A stretch of 64,000 nt of DNA from positions 116,834-180,833 of the forward strand of contig OENT01000156.1 of assembly GCA_900239685.1 (NCBI GenBank). Reading direction: 5' to 3'. Of the stretch, positions 24,767-37,118 are shown piece by piece. The number at the start of each line of letters is the position of its first letter. Within the stretch, counting starts at the first letter, position 1. The DNA comes from Rotaria macrura. Taxonomy: Eukaryota > Rotifera > Eurotatoria > Philodinida > Philodinidae. The notes under the pieces were generated by a model. The model was given only the letters and a program-made list of their open reading frames with translations. It did not search any database and was not told the DNA's origin. Position numbers and translations under genes: made by a program.

Positions 24767-27700
24767 ATGACAACACAAGATACATCATCGGTCGAAGTAC
24801 AGCGTAACACGGCCAAAGAGAGATGCAAAGAATGGCGAGTAAGAATGAATACATAGAGATATTGATTAATGTGACATATATTGTTCATTCGTAGTGTTCT
24901 TTTTTTTACGTTGTTAAGGCTTTTTTTTACATCGATATTTTATATTCATTTAGAAAACTATGTCCGATCGAACATTTTCACTTGAAGATCCGCCTAACAC
25001 GGATGAAGTGAATATGTAAGTTTATTTATTTTATTTTATTTTTATTTTGTTCGAAGTAATTTGTTTTATTTTAAAAGATCATCGATAAGCTGTCGACATG
25101 ATCAATCATCACTTGAATGTCGCCTTGACCATATACCTTTCTATTCATGGATTGAATCAAATTTAACAATACTTCGTGTAAATCTTGTACGACGTGGTTT
25201 AAATGAACAAGATATAAATGAAAAAGAACAAACAATAATCAATAATTTAAAAGTAAATTTGAATTAAAAAAAAATTGTTTTGAATTACAGAATCAACAAA
25301 CTTAGTTGTTTTATTTTGTTTAAAGACATATTTGCAAGAATTAAATGAAACTGAAACAAAAGAAAATGATCTGCTTCAAGCACGTATACGAGCTATATTA
25401 GAGGAATGTGTTCGTCTAAATCATCTTCTTAAATTGGATTACGGTATTCAAGTAAGATTATGTTACAAAAATGATTTTATTTCTTTTGTATTTCGTATGA
25501 AATATATCTTTTCATATCTATAGAAAATTGAAAATGAAGAATTGACATTATTCGAACAATTGAAACAAGCCACTAGTTTACTTGAAAAAATAAATGAAGT
25601 ATTGAAAAAAAAACTGGAAGAAATCGATCAGTTGAAAGTAATTGAAGAAAAATTATGTATTAAATTAGATGAAAAGCCTATTGAATTTAATAGTGAAAGT
25701 ACGTAACTTCATATTTTATTCCTTTCATGAAATATATTGAGTTCTAGTTGATCAAATGCCTTATGAGAAACGACAAGAAATTCTTGAACAACATATTCAA
25801 GATTTAGAAAATCTAAAAGTAAATAACTAGAGTAATAATCGTCAATCAATTTTTTCCAAACAAAAAAAATCATCTGTATTTGTGATTTTTCTTTTTATAA
25901 TAGAATAGTCGTTCGTCAGCCATTGAACAAGCACGCAAACAAATTCATGAAATGAAAGTTGAACTTGACCTTGATAATGCATATAATCAGCCAACCGATA
26001 ATAATCAAGTGCTTCATCTTATTGACGGACCTGTACATCTAATTGAATTATCAAAAACAAATGTTGAATATTTGCTTACTATTGCTAATGAAGTATGTCT
26101 GTCAATACATTGATATGTAGGCATGTTGAACAATGATACATTTTTTTTCTTTCTTTTCTTCAATAGCTTGATACTATATATCAAGCAAATCGAATAAAGG
26201 CTGAACAGCTTGTTAATACACTTAATGCCCTTTATGAACGATTAAATTTAACCGATTCAGACAAGCATATAAAATTACCACTTGATAAACCTCATCGGCC
26301 AGTAAATCTTATTCTAGTATGTATATGACGATAATAAGTTTGATGAGAAAAACCGATGAAATTGTGAAAATATTCATATCGTTAGAAGGAAAAAATGTTG
26401 TTCATTCACTGTTACATTCGATGAACGTTTCTATTAAGAAAGATTCATATTCAATCTATGATACGGAGACTTCTATAATTTATTGACGACTTAGCATCAG
26501 ATAACATAACGGTTGGCATCTAACCATTGACTCATTTTTATTCGTTTGCTTTCTTTTTCTTATTAAAGATTAGACGTTGAAACGGCTTCCGATGAATTTC
26601 TTTCGGTAGAGAATTTTTTCGCTACACGTAAATGTCTATTTTATTTTCCAAATTCTTTTTTATCGGCATACTCTTGAACAGATCATTATAATACATCAAG
26701 ACTTCTGTGCTCTGTACTTTCACGATTTGTTCAAGAATATATATTTTGAACAGTTCACGTTTTCTCAAAAGGCAAAATTATTTCATGAATGATTTATCAT
26801 AATGTCGTTGCATGTGGAATTTAATTTTGATGAAAATCGTTGCGCGATGACATAGAACAAGGCAAACATTTAGGTTTTTCTAAGGTTTTCTTACTCTTTT
26901 GTCTCTAAAATTTTTCATCGAATTACTTCTATAGAATTTTGCAAATAAGCATCAAAAGATGTAGAATTGTATGAAATGTTGTAGCACGTGTTGATCTTCT
27001 CAGTTTTATGCCAACAAGAAAAAATTTAATTTGAAAAATAAAGTAAATTATCTATGGAATGAATTTAATACGGAATCCTACCATTATCTAATCTTTCTTC
27101 ATAAAAAAGAGCATAAGAGTAGTTCATTCTAAGTGCGTCAGACATTATGTAATCATCGTTCCTTTCGATTCAAGAAAAAATGTAAAGAAGAAGTTTTCTC
27201 ATAAAGCACATAAGTTAGTTAATCTTCCATCAACACTTGGAGGGCAGAGTTTTTAGTTGAACAGTCATTATAATCATGTTTAATGATAGGTTGAGTTTGA
27301 CGCAATGGGAAACCGTCCATGAGAAAACAACTTCCTATATCTTTGTATTGCATAAAAATTAATTAATTTTTTTAGAAAAGTCACACACATCTTATTGTTT
27401 TATGTAAATGCGCCAGTCATGATGGAACAGCATCGATAATTTCTAGTCTTGACTCTAGAGAAAACGTTTTTCGATATTTATCAAAATCATAACTATTACA
27501 ATTGTTCAAACTTGGCTGTTTTCATAAATTCAATTAATGCGCAACTGATTCTGTCACTAGTCTTAAGATATAAACTATTGAACTATGACCAGTACTTACA
27601 TTGAGAACAAACGTGCTTCTCTCATAGCTCCATTTGGTATACTTCTTCACTGTTGACTGTAACATTAATAATCAATGATGATAAACTGCATCTGATTTGT

Positions 27701-28851
27701 CTTCGTTTATGGGAAGCATATATAAATTCCCTCTTCTCGATTCATGAGAAATAAGAAAGTCCTTCCCATTCTCCGAATATTCATAAATCAATGATAAATG
27801 AAAGCAGTGCGACGCGTGACAAAAAAAATGTAATACAATAGCGACTACCTGTAATGAGCAATTTGTCATTTTCAAAGTGTTTATTCGTCGTTCTCATTCG
27901 TTTCATATTTTTAGCTAGAACAAGAAATTGATCGATGCAAAGATTTACGCCGACAAAACATGCGAACATATATTGAAAATATTCGAGATGAAATATTTGC
28001 ACAATATGAAAAATGTTTCTATGGTCGTGAACAAATGGAAAGTTTTCTTCCGCTGTATTCCAGTATGCATCATATGTAGCAATGAGACTAAAAACATGTT
28101 GTTGGTTTTTTTCTTTTCTCATTCAGACGAATTTACCGAAGAACTATTAGAAGAGCATGAAAAAGAATTAGAAGAAATCAATATGTATTACATACATAAT
28201 GAGCAATTATTTGTTAATCTCGCCAATTGGCATGAAGCTTGGGCTGAATATCGAGAATTTCAGGTAAATCGGAAAGAAAACTTTTAGATGTTTGTTTTTT
28301 CAAACATGTTTTTCCATAAGTAGCGTCAAGCAAGTGATCCAGATCGATTTAAACGCCGAGGTTATTCGGCTGTTCAAGAAGAAAAACAACGTAAACATTT
28401 AGAATTTTCATTGAAAAAACTTCAAGATGCTGTTCTCCAATTGAGTAAAGAATATGAACAAGAATTCGGACGTAGGAAAATTATATATTTTGTTCTATTC
28501 AATTTGTGTTATGCTTGTATTTGTACTGTTTTAGATCAATTCCTAGTTGAAGGAGTGCCTGTTCAAGACTTTTTCAATCATGAAAAAGAAAATTATTCAC
28601 AAGAAAAAGAACTTGAACGAGCACGAAAACAATTGGCACGTGGTCAAACACCAACAATGACGCATGCTCAAGCAAATATCAAACGTTTAGAAATGAGCAC
28701 GAAAACTCCAGGACGACAACAAACTAATCTTGGCAAAGAAGTAGATAGGATACTGTTATACTGTTGATATTTTGATTTCGTTCTATTTATTTAGGGTGAA
28801 ATTAAAGTAACAACACCATTTCGACCGATCAGCGGTACTCACAAACGTTAA
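24767..28851 (+). CDS. PRC1: Protein regulator of cytokinesis 1 (PRC1/Ase1/MAP65 family)
   Basis: Thirteen exons: 24767-24838, 24954-25015, 25078-25252, 25326-25451, 25524-25698, 25748-25818, 25904-26092, 26167-26316, 27915-28062, 28127-28263, 28324-28471, 28535-28740, 28795-28851; 571 aa. The family crosslinks antiparallel microtubules at the spindle midzone and recruits kinesin-4 and other cytokinesis factors. The N-terminal two thirds are coiled coil (for example LEECVRLNHLLKLDYGIQ). The conserved microtubule-binding spectrin-like part spans about residues 341-480, with FTEELLEEHEKELEEINMYY, NWHEAWAEYREFQRQASDPD and RFKRRGYSAVQEEKQR, the family's most diagnostic region. The tail is basic and Thr/Pro-rich (STKTPGR, TTPFRP), as in PRC1 where Cdk sites reside. 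Intron 8 is 1.6 kb while the others are 50-115 bp; no second gene is seen in it. Length is near human PRC1. Confidence 0.93.
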
Positions 28852-31336
28852 TTCAACCGATCGTGAATGATGACTTTCATTTCATTTCTTTTTAAATGCG
28901 ACCAACAGCATGATCTAATTGTATCAATAATCATATTATAAATTTCTTTTTATATTAATTAAATTTCATTATAATGGGATAGAATTATTTGTTGCTTTGA
29001 TTTGATGTTCGTAAAAGAAAATTTATTTTTCAAACTCATAATCTGCAAAATTGAGTGTTTGGTGACATTTTTTCCGACTCGTTACTTCAATGTACTGTAT
29101 TGTTAGAGTCATCCTATCGTTTGTTTTAAATAAGAATCATAAGACTTTGAAAATGTCGCTTGAATTTTCGATTCAACTGAAAGCTTACATCTATCTACTG
29201 TCAACTGTTCAGATTCGTGACAAATCGCCTTTTCTATTCCGCTTCATTCCAACTTTTACATAGTATGTACTCAGAATTAACTGTAGATTTTAGATAAAAC
29301 GACATGGGCATCTGAAAGAGGCAGAACTATTATAGTCTTATGTCTTTGTTTTACTGTTTTTATGTCCTTCGTCTTTAAGTTTTCTGTATAATCATGTTGT
29401 TTTGATTTTTCAAAGTAAATAAACTATTAGTGAGCTCAAAAAAGATGACAGCAAGGTTGGGCATGTATATTCGTATCTCTAAAACATAGATCGGATTTAT
29501 TTTCAAGATTTAAAACAACATTTATCCTTTGATTGATGAAGTACTATTCAATTTTGATGGCATTGTATGAAATTTTCTCTAACATTAAATCAATTCAAAA
29601 GAAAGCTATTCGTATTCATTAGAAGAATAATTAGAAAAGATAGTGAAATTCTAGACTTGTTTAATCTGGTGAAAATGCAGTACCTGAATTTTACGTTTTG
29701 TATTACAATCATGAATGGCTGTTTCACAAGACTCCATGTAAACGATGGTTCTTGAGCAACAATTGAGTACTTTATACATCGGAATTTCACGAGGTCAACT
29801 GTTGTTGCTTTCGAGGGATATACAGGTTTTTCTGTATGTTCAAGTTTTCATGATAATACAACAAAATAAAATGAATCGCAAATTTTGATAGATAATTAAA
29901 TTGTCTATCGTCCTAAAGTATGAAAGAGGTTTTTTGTTGGAAGCAGTAAACTATTCAACGAAGCATTACATCAACGTTGAACATGATTAGTGTCATGCAA
30001 TAATATCTCGAGAGAAGATTGGTTCTTTTAATCATGATTGTTAATCGAAAATGATTCTTTTACAGTACATCCGAAAGAACAAGTTTCAAGGTACTAATAT
30101 TTCAGTAAATTGTAATATAAACGACAGTTTCAACTATTGAAAGAACCAAATAAGGCCTTCAGAAATTGTTCTTTATATTTGAACTCTCTGATTTTTGTCA
30201 GTTTTTGATCTAGAATTGAGGTATAATTCACTTGGGACAAATCATGTGTCATGTGTAGACATTGGCGACATTGAATGAATAATTCATCATAATTATATGC
30301 TCTCGTGGTCTGTCATATGTGCTTGCATCGACCAAGATCGATGCACATGAAAACGTCAGGTTGCTCTTTGTTGCTAACAAAAGAAAAAGTACTCGCAGAA
30401 TGCAATATGTCAGTTGAACTTAGAAGAGCAAATATTGATTTTTGTTAAAAAATGATAGTGAAGATACCTGTCAGTTATGCTTAGCAACAAAGCACTAGTT
30501 TGAGAATACCTGTAGTCACTGTTATCATAGAAGCTATCTATTCAGTTTGAATCTGAAAAAAAACTTTCGATCCGTTAACATTTCTCATGATACAATAATA
30601 TATGCGAATATAAATCAATACGTATACACATACTATTAGCAGAGAATAAAGATAGTAGTCTCTTGTTTAGGCTCCTAATAGCACCTGGTGATGCAAATAT
30701 AATCTCTATTAATAATCGATTTTACGCAGCAATTCGACACATGTTGTTGAAGTTCAACTGAGTAATTAAATTGAATTCAAGAGTGAAATTTCAACGAAGT
30801 AGTTTTCTTCGTTCTTCAAAGATACTGAAAAAATTCTGTAGATAAGAGACCTGCCTAAAATATTCCCATCGTTCTTCTAAAATCTTGATTGAAGAGCAAC
30901 TCGATTTTTTACACTTCTTGATGATAGATATTTTCCTCCTCTTGAAATTAAACTATTTTTTGGCTAATCATATTTAATACAGTTGCTAAGATCTGTTGGA
31001 CTAAAAACAACGTTTCTAATTTTACATATACTGCATAGCATCCATCTAGAGACAAAGATCATATTTAAGTAAAACTTCGATGTTTCTAAATCAGATTTTC
31101 TGAAATATTGACACACAAAACGAGACAAAGACAAGACTTTCATGCATTTTTCAACTGAATAGAATATTAGTCAGCAACGATAAAATTCTGAGACACTAAA
31201 TTAGGCATTATTGTTATGAACAGTATTTTCTTTCTCAAAATTCGACAGCTGTTTGACTGTCAGTATATAATGAAACAAATGATAAACATCATCTGTCAAA
31301 GGAACATCCCTTGATAGATTTGTCTGACATGTTCCG

Positions 31337-31580
31337 TGTGTACTTGGCTGGACTCTTAGATAAAACTTTCTTTTTCACGGATATGCTCTTTCTGTCTCTT
31401 TTATCGACATTTATAAATTTCATTCTCATTGAAATTCGAGAAATGTTGTAAAGAAGGAAACATATTCAAATCAATTTTACTAATATAACTAAACAAAATA
31501 CTTATACTAAGAGAATATTTGTTCAAAGCTTTGAAGCTTCTTGCACAGAATAGAGGACATGTGAAGTTCGATAGAAATTA
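31337..31580 (+). repeat. Inverted repeat, copy 1
   Basis: Its reverse complement matches 35035-35278 over about 244 bp with scattered mismatches and small indels. Shared landmarks include TTATAAATTTCATTCTCATT here and its complement there. The outer end reads TGTACTTGGCTGGACTCTT. See the partner for interpretation. Confidence 0.8.
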
Positions 31581-34500
31581 GAACATGGGTATTTTCTAAG
31601 TCAGTTAATTCACGATCACTGTTAACACATACTATGAAATTTGACTGAAATCAACTAAAGATTCAGTTTGATTGCAGATGTCAAATTCAATTTCAAACTC
31701 AAATATCATCCGTTGGTTCAATTACAAATTTAGATCATTCATCTTCCAAACGAATTGTTGGGAAGCACAATACTAAAAGAGTATTGAAATATATTTCATT
31801 AGAAATTCGCTTCTGAACAGTATTATCGTAAATGATTCCTATTGACGATCAACCATCCTACTTCACTAAAAGCTTTTGAAAATACATGACATACAAGTAA
31901 CTGGTCTGATTGCAGGAGACACTACCACCCAATCGTCACTGCTGGAATGGCATCAAAAGAGCTATAGGACCTACGCTCTTCGCTGTCATTTTCGCTTGAA
32001 GGGAGAATCTGAGTTAGCAACTCTACATAGGAGTCGAAACACATATCTTCTGCTATCCTGGTAGATGCCCACGGCTATTTAGTCTAGAAGAGACACTTAA
32101 TCTTGCTCTTTTGTACCGAGGGGAACACTCTGTGTATAGCAAGTTCAAGAAACTATTAGTGTTGATCGAATGTGAAATACGATGAATCTTTTGTTACTAT
32201 AAATTTATGCTTCATGGTTTGATCAGTGGGGACTCTGCATTGTAGGAATGATATGTTAACTGTTCAATCAGTTTGAAAGGTTTCGAAATCAAAACAAAAC
32301 AAAAGTAGCTTGCTCGAAACTGGGCAGAACAATATAAGAGAAAAGACAATATTTCAGTCGCATGTAAATTACGTGTGAATGTCACGAAGTATTCAATTGC
32401 CTTTCAGTTGAAACTATTTGCATTATTTAACTGCAAAGAAGTTATGAATGCTCTGAAAAAGATTTGGGCGGCTATTGTTATGAAAATATTCCATTTGTAA
32501 GGTGTTAATTTTTACGAATCCAAATTGATTTTCAAATTTCGACCTGAAACTATTCATAAAACAGGTCTCTTGATTTTTTAGTTTCGTCCAATTTGTTGTT
32601 CTGTTTGAGCGACGTAAAATACACATTTTCACAATAGCTGCGCCTGAAATTAGGAAAAAACGCAAGATCAGAAATATTCAAAAAAAAGCTATTCTCGTCG
32701 GTACCTGGTTCTATGTGAAGTTCCAAGTCGAAGTTTGAAAATTATTTTTTCTGAAGTTCCTAAGTGGGATCACAGGACTCGTTGTTAAAAACCACATCTT
32801 AGAGATTCAGGCCCCCTCAGCAGTCCTTCTTTCCTTTTTTTCAAGGAGCGTCCGTCTTCATCCTTCTTTTTAACAAATTTTCTTTTTTTTGTTTTCAAGC
32901 AAGAAGACCGTATAGATTATGTACAATAGACATAAAACACTTCGTGAAAATTTTATCCTTATGTCAAAAAGAATGCTTAATGAAACAATTGCTGTTCCAG
33001 AACGTAGATGTAGATTATTCATTCTTTATTTGAAAATCTATGAATTTACAATACTTGCAAAATTACAAGCTTTCGAATCTCATCATCTTTCTGTATCACG
33101 GCTTGTCCAAGTGTAACACTGTGACATTTTGGCAATGTTTTTTTGAAATACTTCGAGCACAGTGATAGGTAGAAAGTTCATTCTAACGCCATTGGACTCA
33201 CCTCTACGACTTATATCTACATTATAAAGTTGATACTTTTTGGTTGAACTCTATAGTTTATAGAAATTGTTTATAGGCACGTAACACTGTGACACAGAAG
33301 GGCCCTAAATTTACAACGCTCTGAATCAGCTTTCAATACGTTGCAAACGACGGTCTTCAATTAAATTAGGCCTGCAACAAACTTTGTAGAGCATGAGACG
33401 AGCTTTCTAATTGATAAAAAAAGGATTCCCCTAACTCTCGTTATTCATATAAAAAACGAGAAAAGAAAACATAACGCTGTGACACTCTTTTTTGTCGATC
33501 AATTTTAGGTCACTTAACGTGCTCAGATCTAATTATTTTTTGCAGCGATCGGTCTATTCTCTACATATAACCTCTGTTCAAAAAATCAAGTAACTACGGC
33601 AAAGCGGAACATCTTTATTAGTACGGAAAGTTGAAAAATCTTCAACAATGTAAAATTTGTCTTCGAGAGTGAAAGCTAAAAATAAATGCGCTATTTTGTA
33701 GACACCTAAATTCTGTATCGAACGGTATGATAATCAGACGTTTTCTAAAACGTTTCTCCCTAGAGAAATTAATAATATTATTTTTCAAAAGTTTAAAACG
33801 CCGTTTTGGTCGCCGAAATACGATTTTTTCCAAGAAAGAATATTAAATTCAAAATCAGCGAAAAAATCTACATCTAATGATGTGTCGAGATCGGTCCATC
33901 AGGAGAAAAAAATTTTCAAAAACGTCACCAGCGAAGTAGCGCTTTATGTGGACAAGCCGATCATTCTTTCATTAATTTTTTCCTAGGTTGATTTCTTTGA
34001 TTGATTTTATCGTTGTGTTGTGTTTTCCAAACGTCTCTGAGACATTGTAGATGTGTTTTGAACAATTTCTCATATTAGTCCAACCTCCGTTGGTACAGCT
34101 TACGTATATATTGTATATATATGAATGTACTCTTTTCTTTACCTTGGCTTAACCAAACGGAGCATGGTTACGTCTGTCGAGCCAGCCTTTTTTAGCCACT
34201 TTGATGAGAAAGTAGTGTCTTTCGACATCTAGCATCGTTTTTATGTTTTATGAAATTGATTGAATATTTTCTACTTTTTTTTTTATAAAACATGCACTTT
34301 CATCTACATTTTATGAAGAACGAAATTGAATTATATATGTATATAATGAAAAACACTTCTATTCACTTATTGTTAGATAAAGTCGCCGTACGTTGAAAGT
34401 TTATCGGTCTAATCGTTTTGAAAAAACATTTTACGAAAACTATCGTCTTATTTCTGTTTAATTATTAATTATATCTGTTATCGTTAGACTCGTTAATGTC

Positions 34501-35034
34501 TTTCTCTCATTCCGTGATCAATTTTTTCTGTTTCATGTCATATTGTTTTTTCTCTAATATAAGTATATGTTCTACTATAGTGAGGAGGAAGAACTTGTGG
34601 CTCACGGAAGTCATATTAAATAACAATCTTTTGAAATCTGCATTACTTCTATTAAACTTGCCTTAGAGAGATCTTTCCTCACTTGGAAAGACAATAGGAA
34701 TAATATACAATACTGATATTACGATGAAACCACAAATCGTCACTCAGAAGTACTAGAGGCCAAGCCATTGCACACTTGAATTAGTTTGACAGTTTTTTTG
34801 CCTATTATTATGGTATTCATAGGCTGCTTTTACTAAGGGCAAACCAACAATCTAAAAACTGAATTATGTACGTGCAGACTCGGTCCAATCTTCAACTGAT
34901 TTGTCTTTATTTTTATTGTTGGACAGTATGTGTCAAAGTAATCCTTCTTTCTCATCTTTTTTTCGGTTTCCTTCGTTTTTTTGAAAAATCCCCTCTCAAA
35001 ATCCTTCTTTTTCGTAACTCCTGCTGCGGGGCCT

Positions 35035-35278
35035 TAATTTTTGTCCAAGTTCACATGCTCTCTATTCTTTTCGAGAAGCTTCAAGGCTTTGAACAAATAT
35101 TCTCTTAATATAAGTATTTTGTTTAATTATACTAGAAAAATTGATTTGAATATATTTCCTTTGCTATAACCTCTCTTGAATTTCAATGAGAATGAAATTT
35201 ATAAATGTTGATAAAAGAGACCAAAAGAGAATATACGTGAGAAAGAAATTTTCATCTAAGAGTCTAGTCAAGTACACA
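35035..35278 (-). repeat. Inverted repeat, copy 2
   Basis: Inverted partner of 31337-31580. The outer end reads AAGAGTCTAGTCAAGTACA. The copies either belong to one large element with long terminal inverted repeats (about 3.9 kb end to end) or are two insertions of one dispersed family in opposite orientation. I found no convincing target duplication outside the outer ends. Confidence 0.8.
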
Positions 35279-35603
35279 TTGAATCATATATTACGTGCCT
35301 GTCTAATTCTAAGTTACAGCAGTTGCAGATGGAACTCAACCATCTATGCTTATTTTAAGTGCTGATTGCAAAGTTTAATTGAGATGACAACGACGGAAAA
35401 TTCAAAGGATTGCTATCTTTTATGAATTTAAGTAAGTTTTATGGCTAAGAACGTTTTTGAACTATACATTTTCTTTAAAGTCTTGCATTGATTGTGCTGT
35501 ATTATATATTTGAAGATGAATATAATAGAGCACAGTATCAGTATAGTTAATAAGTATTCCGTGCAAAAAGAATTTTCAATAAAAATTTTTTTGACGTCGC
35601 ACA

Positions 35604-36834
35604 TAGAGTCCTGCGGGACAAACTTTCGATTGTCCCATCCAGAATTTTTTCGAGTTGTCCCGTAAAATCCTGTTTGTCACGATGACAAGAAGTGTTTAAA
35701 TGTCGTATCGTTCCTCCGACGAAAACAAGACACCTTTTCTACACTATCAATAGGAAAATAGAGTAATAAGAACTTGACCGATATGAAAAGAGATCGAGAA
35801 ATGTAAGATTAAAGTTAAGTTTTTTTAAATAAAAATAGAAACTGTTACTCTCAAGTAGAAATTTGAATTAATAATCAGGGTGTGCCCATATGTGTGTGAC
35901 CGAAGTTTGGGTAGATCGAAGATTTACACCCACGCCGCTTGTTGTGCTCAAATAAATGTACAGATGTGAATATTTGAGAAAAAAATACACTCCTGTTTAC
36001 ATAGCATATTAGCTCTTAATATAAATTATCAAGAATATTTTGATCTTATCATTATTGGATTAGTAAAACCGAGCTTATTGTGATAGATTTTATTCAAAGT
36101 TTAAAAGTTCATTTGAAGTAATCTATCTCTATAACAATACCCCATATATCAGATGAATATGTGCTTTTTTATGTCTGTAATTGTTCTATGATTGTTTGAA
36201 ATTTCTTTTTTTATTATTTAAATTATTATAATAGTAGCTATCAACTGCAAGTTTTAGAAGATTATTCTCTTTTAATTAAACTCGAGTATTTTTCATGTCA
36301 ATTAATTTTCGTATCGATAAGTTTTTGCATCGCACAATTAACGTTATTTAATTTTCGTTTCGAATAATTTTTGTATCGATCAATTACGGGATCCATCAAT
36401 TAATGTCTCTGAATTTAGATAGACCAGAAAAACACATACGTTTAGATATACTTATAATTAATAACTTTCTGTTAATTCAGCGCCCTCCTTTCTTCCTCAA
36501 AATTTGAAGTTTTCGTCAGAACAATGAAAAATGAAAAAAAATGCATTTTCGAGCTCTTTTTGAGTGTGTAGATTATACATCAATATGACTTCCAGAGTTT
36601 TTTCTCCTAAAATATCGATTTTACAATAAAAGTGCCGAATGCCTAACAGGTTTAGATATGGGGATTTTAGAATTCAGGACATTGTTTTTTTTCGATTTGT
36701 CCCGTCCCGATTTTTTTTGATTAGTCCCGTTCCCGTTTGTCCCGTCCCGAAAAATTATCGTGACAGTCTCGTTTGTCCCGCGGGACGAGATAAACGGGAT
36801 TTTTCGGGATCCGGGACTGTCCCGCAGGACTCTA
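35604..36834. mobile_element. hAT-type non-autonomous DNA transposon (MITE-like), complete
   Basis: A 1,231-bp element with perfect 17-bp terminal inverted repeats, TAGAGTCCTGCGGGACA at the left and its exact complement at the right. It is flanked by a perfect 8-bp duplication GTCGCACA at 35596-35603 and 36835-36842. An 8-bp duplication and termini fitting the YARNG rule are hallmarks of the hAT superfamily. Subterminal regions are packed with GTCCCG/CGGGAC motifs, at least nine in the right 150 bp, as expected for transposase binding arrays. No transposase frame is present, so mobility would need an element elsewhere. Intact ends and duplication suggest a fairly recent insertion, 284 bp upstream of the CFAP69 start codon. 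Confidence 0.88.
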
Positions 36835-37118
36835 GTCGCACAGTTTAAAAAATCTTGTGAATGTTCTTTATTTAACGAAGTTGATTCAGACTTTCGAACA
36901 TGGCGCCATCTATTATCTATGTTGAAAATTTGATGTATCAGATGAAGCTCAATATTGATTTCATACGGATGATGATATAAATATTGAATACTTGGACGGA
37001 AACAAATGTGTTTTGCAGATAGTATCTTAGTAACAGACTGATGGTAAAATGAAATGGTGGAAATATAAGGAATCTTACAAGTGAAGTCTGTAAATCCTTA
37101 CTTATACATTCATTTAAC

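Larger units (their letters stand above)
28852..35595. other. Gene-poor 6.7-kb region with dispersed repeats
   Basis: No intact gene is recognised. It holds two inverted copies of an about 244-bp repeat (31337-31580 and 35035-35278). Between them lie a less AT-rich patch at about 31900-32130 and an area at 33110-34000 with three copies of a sequence close to AACACTGTGACAC. This looks like decayed mobile-element sediment. Open frames of 60-80 codons here have no family resemblance I can name. Confidence 0.6.

Noticed and set aside
31876..32130. Less AT-rich patch considered as a tRNA-derived SINE
   Set aside because: No clear A-box/B-box pair and no cloverleaf could be drawn.
36639..36848. 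69-codon frame rich in Pro, Val and Arg
   Set aside because: It lies within the GTCCCG repeats at the right end of the hAT element and crosses the element boundary; composition comes from the repeats.
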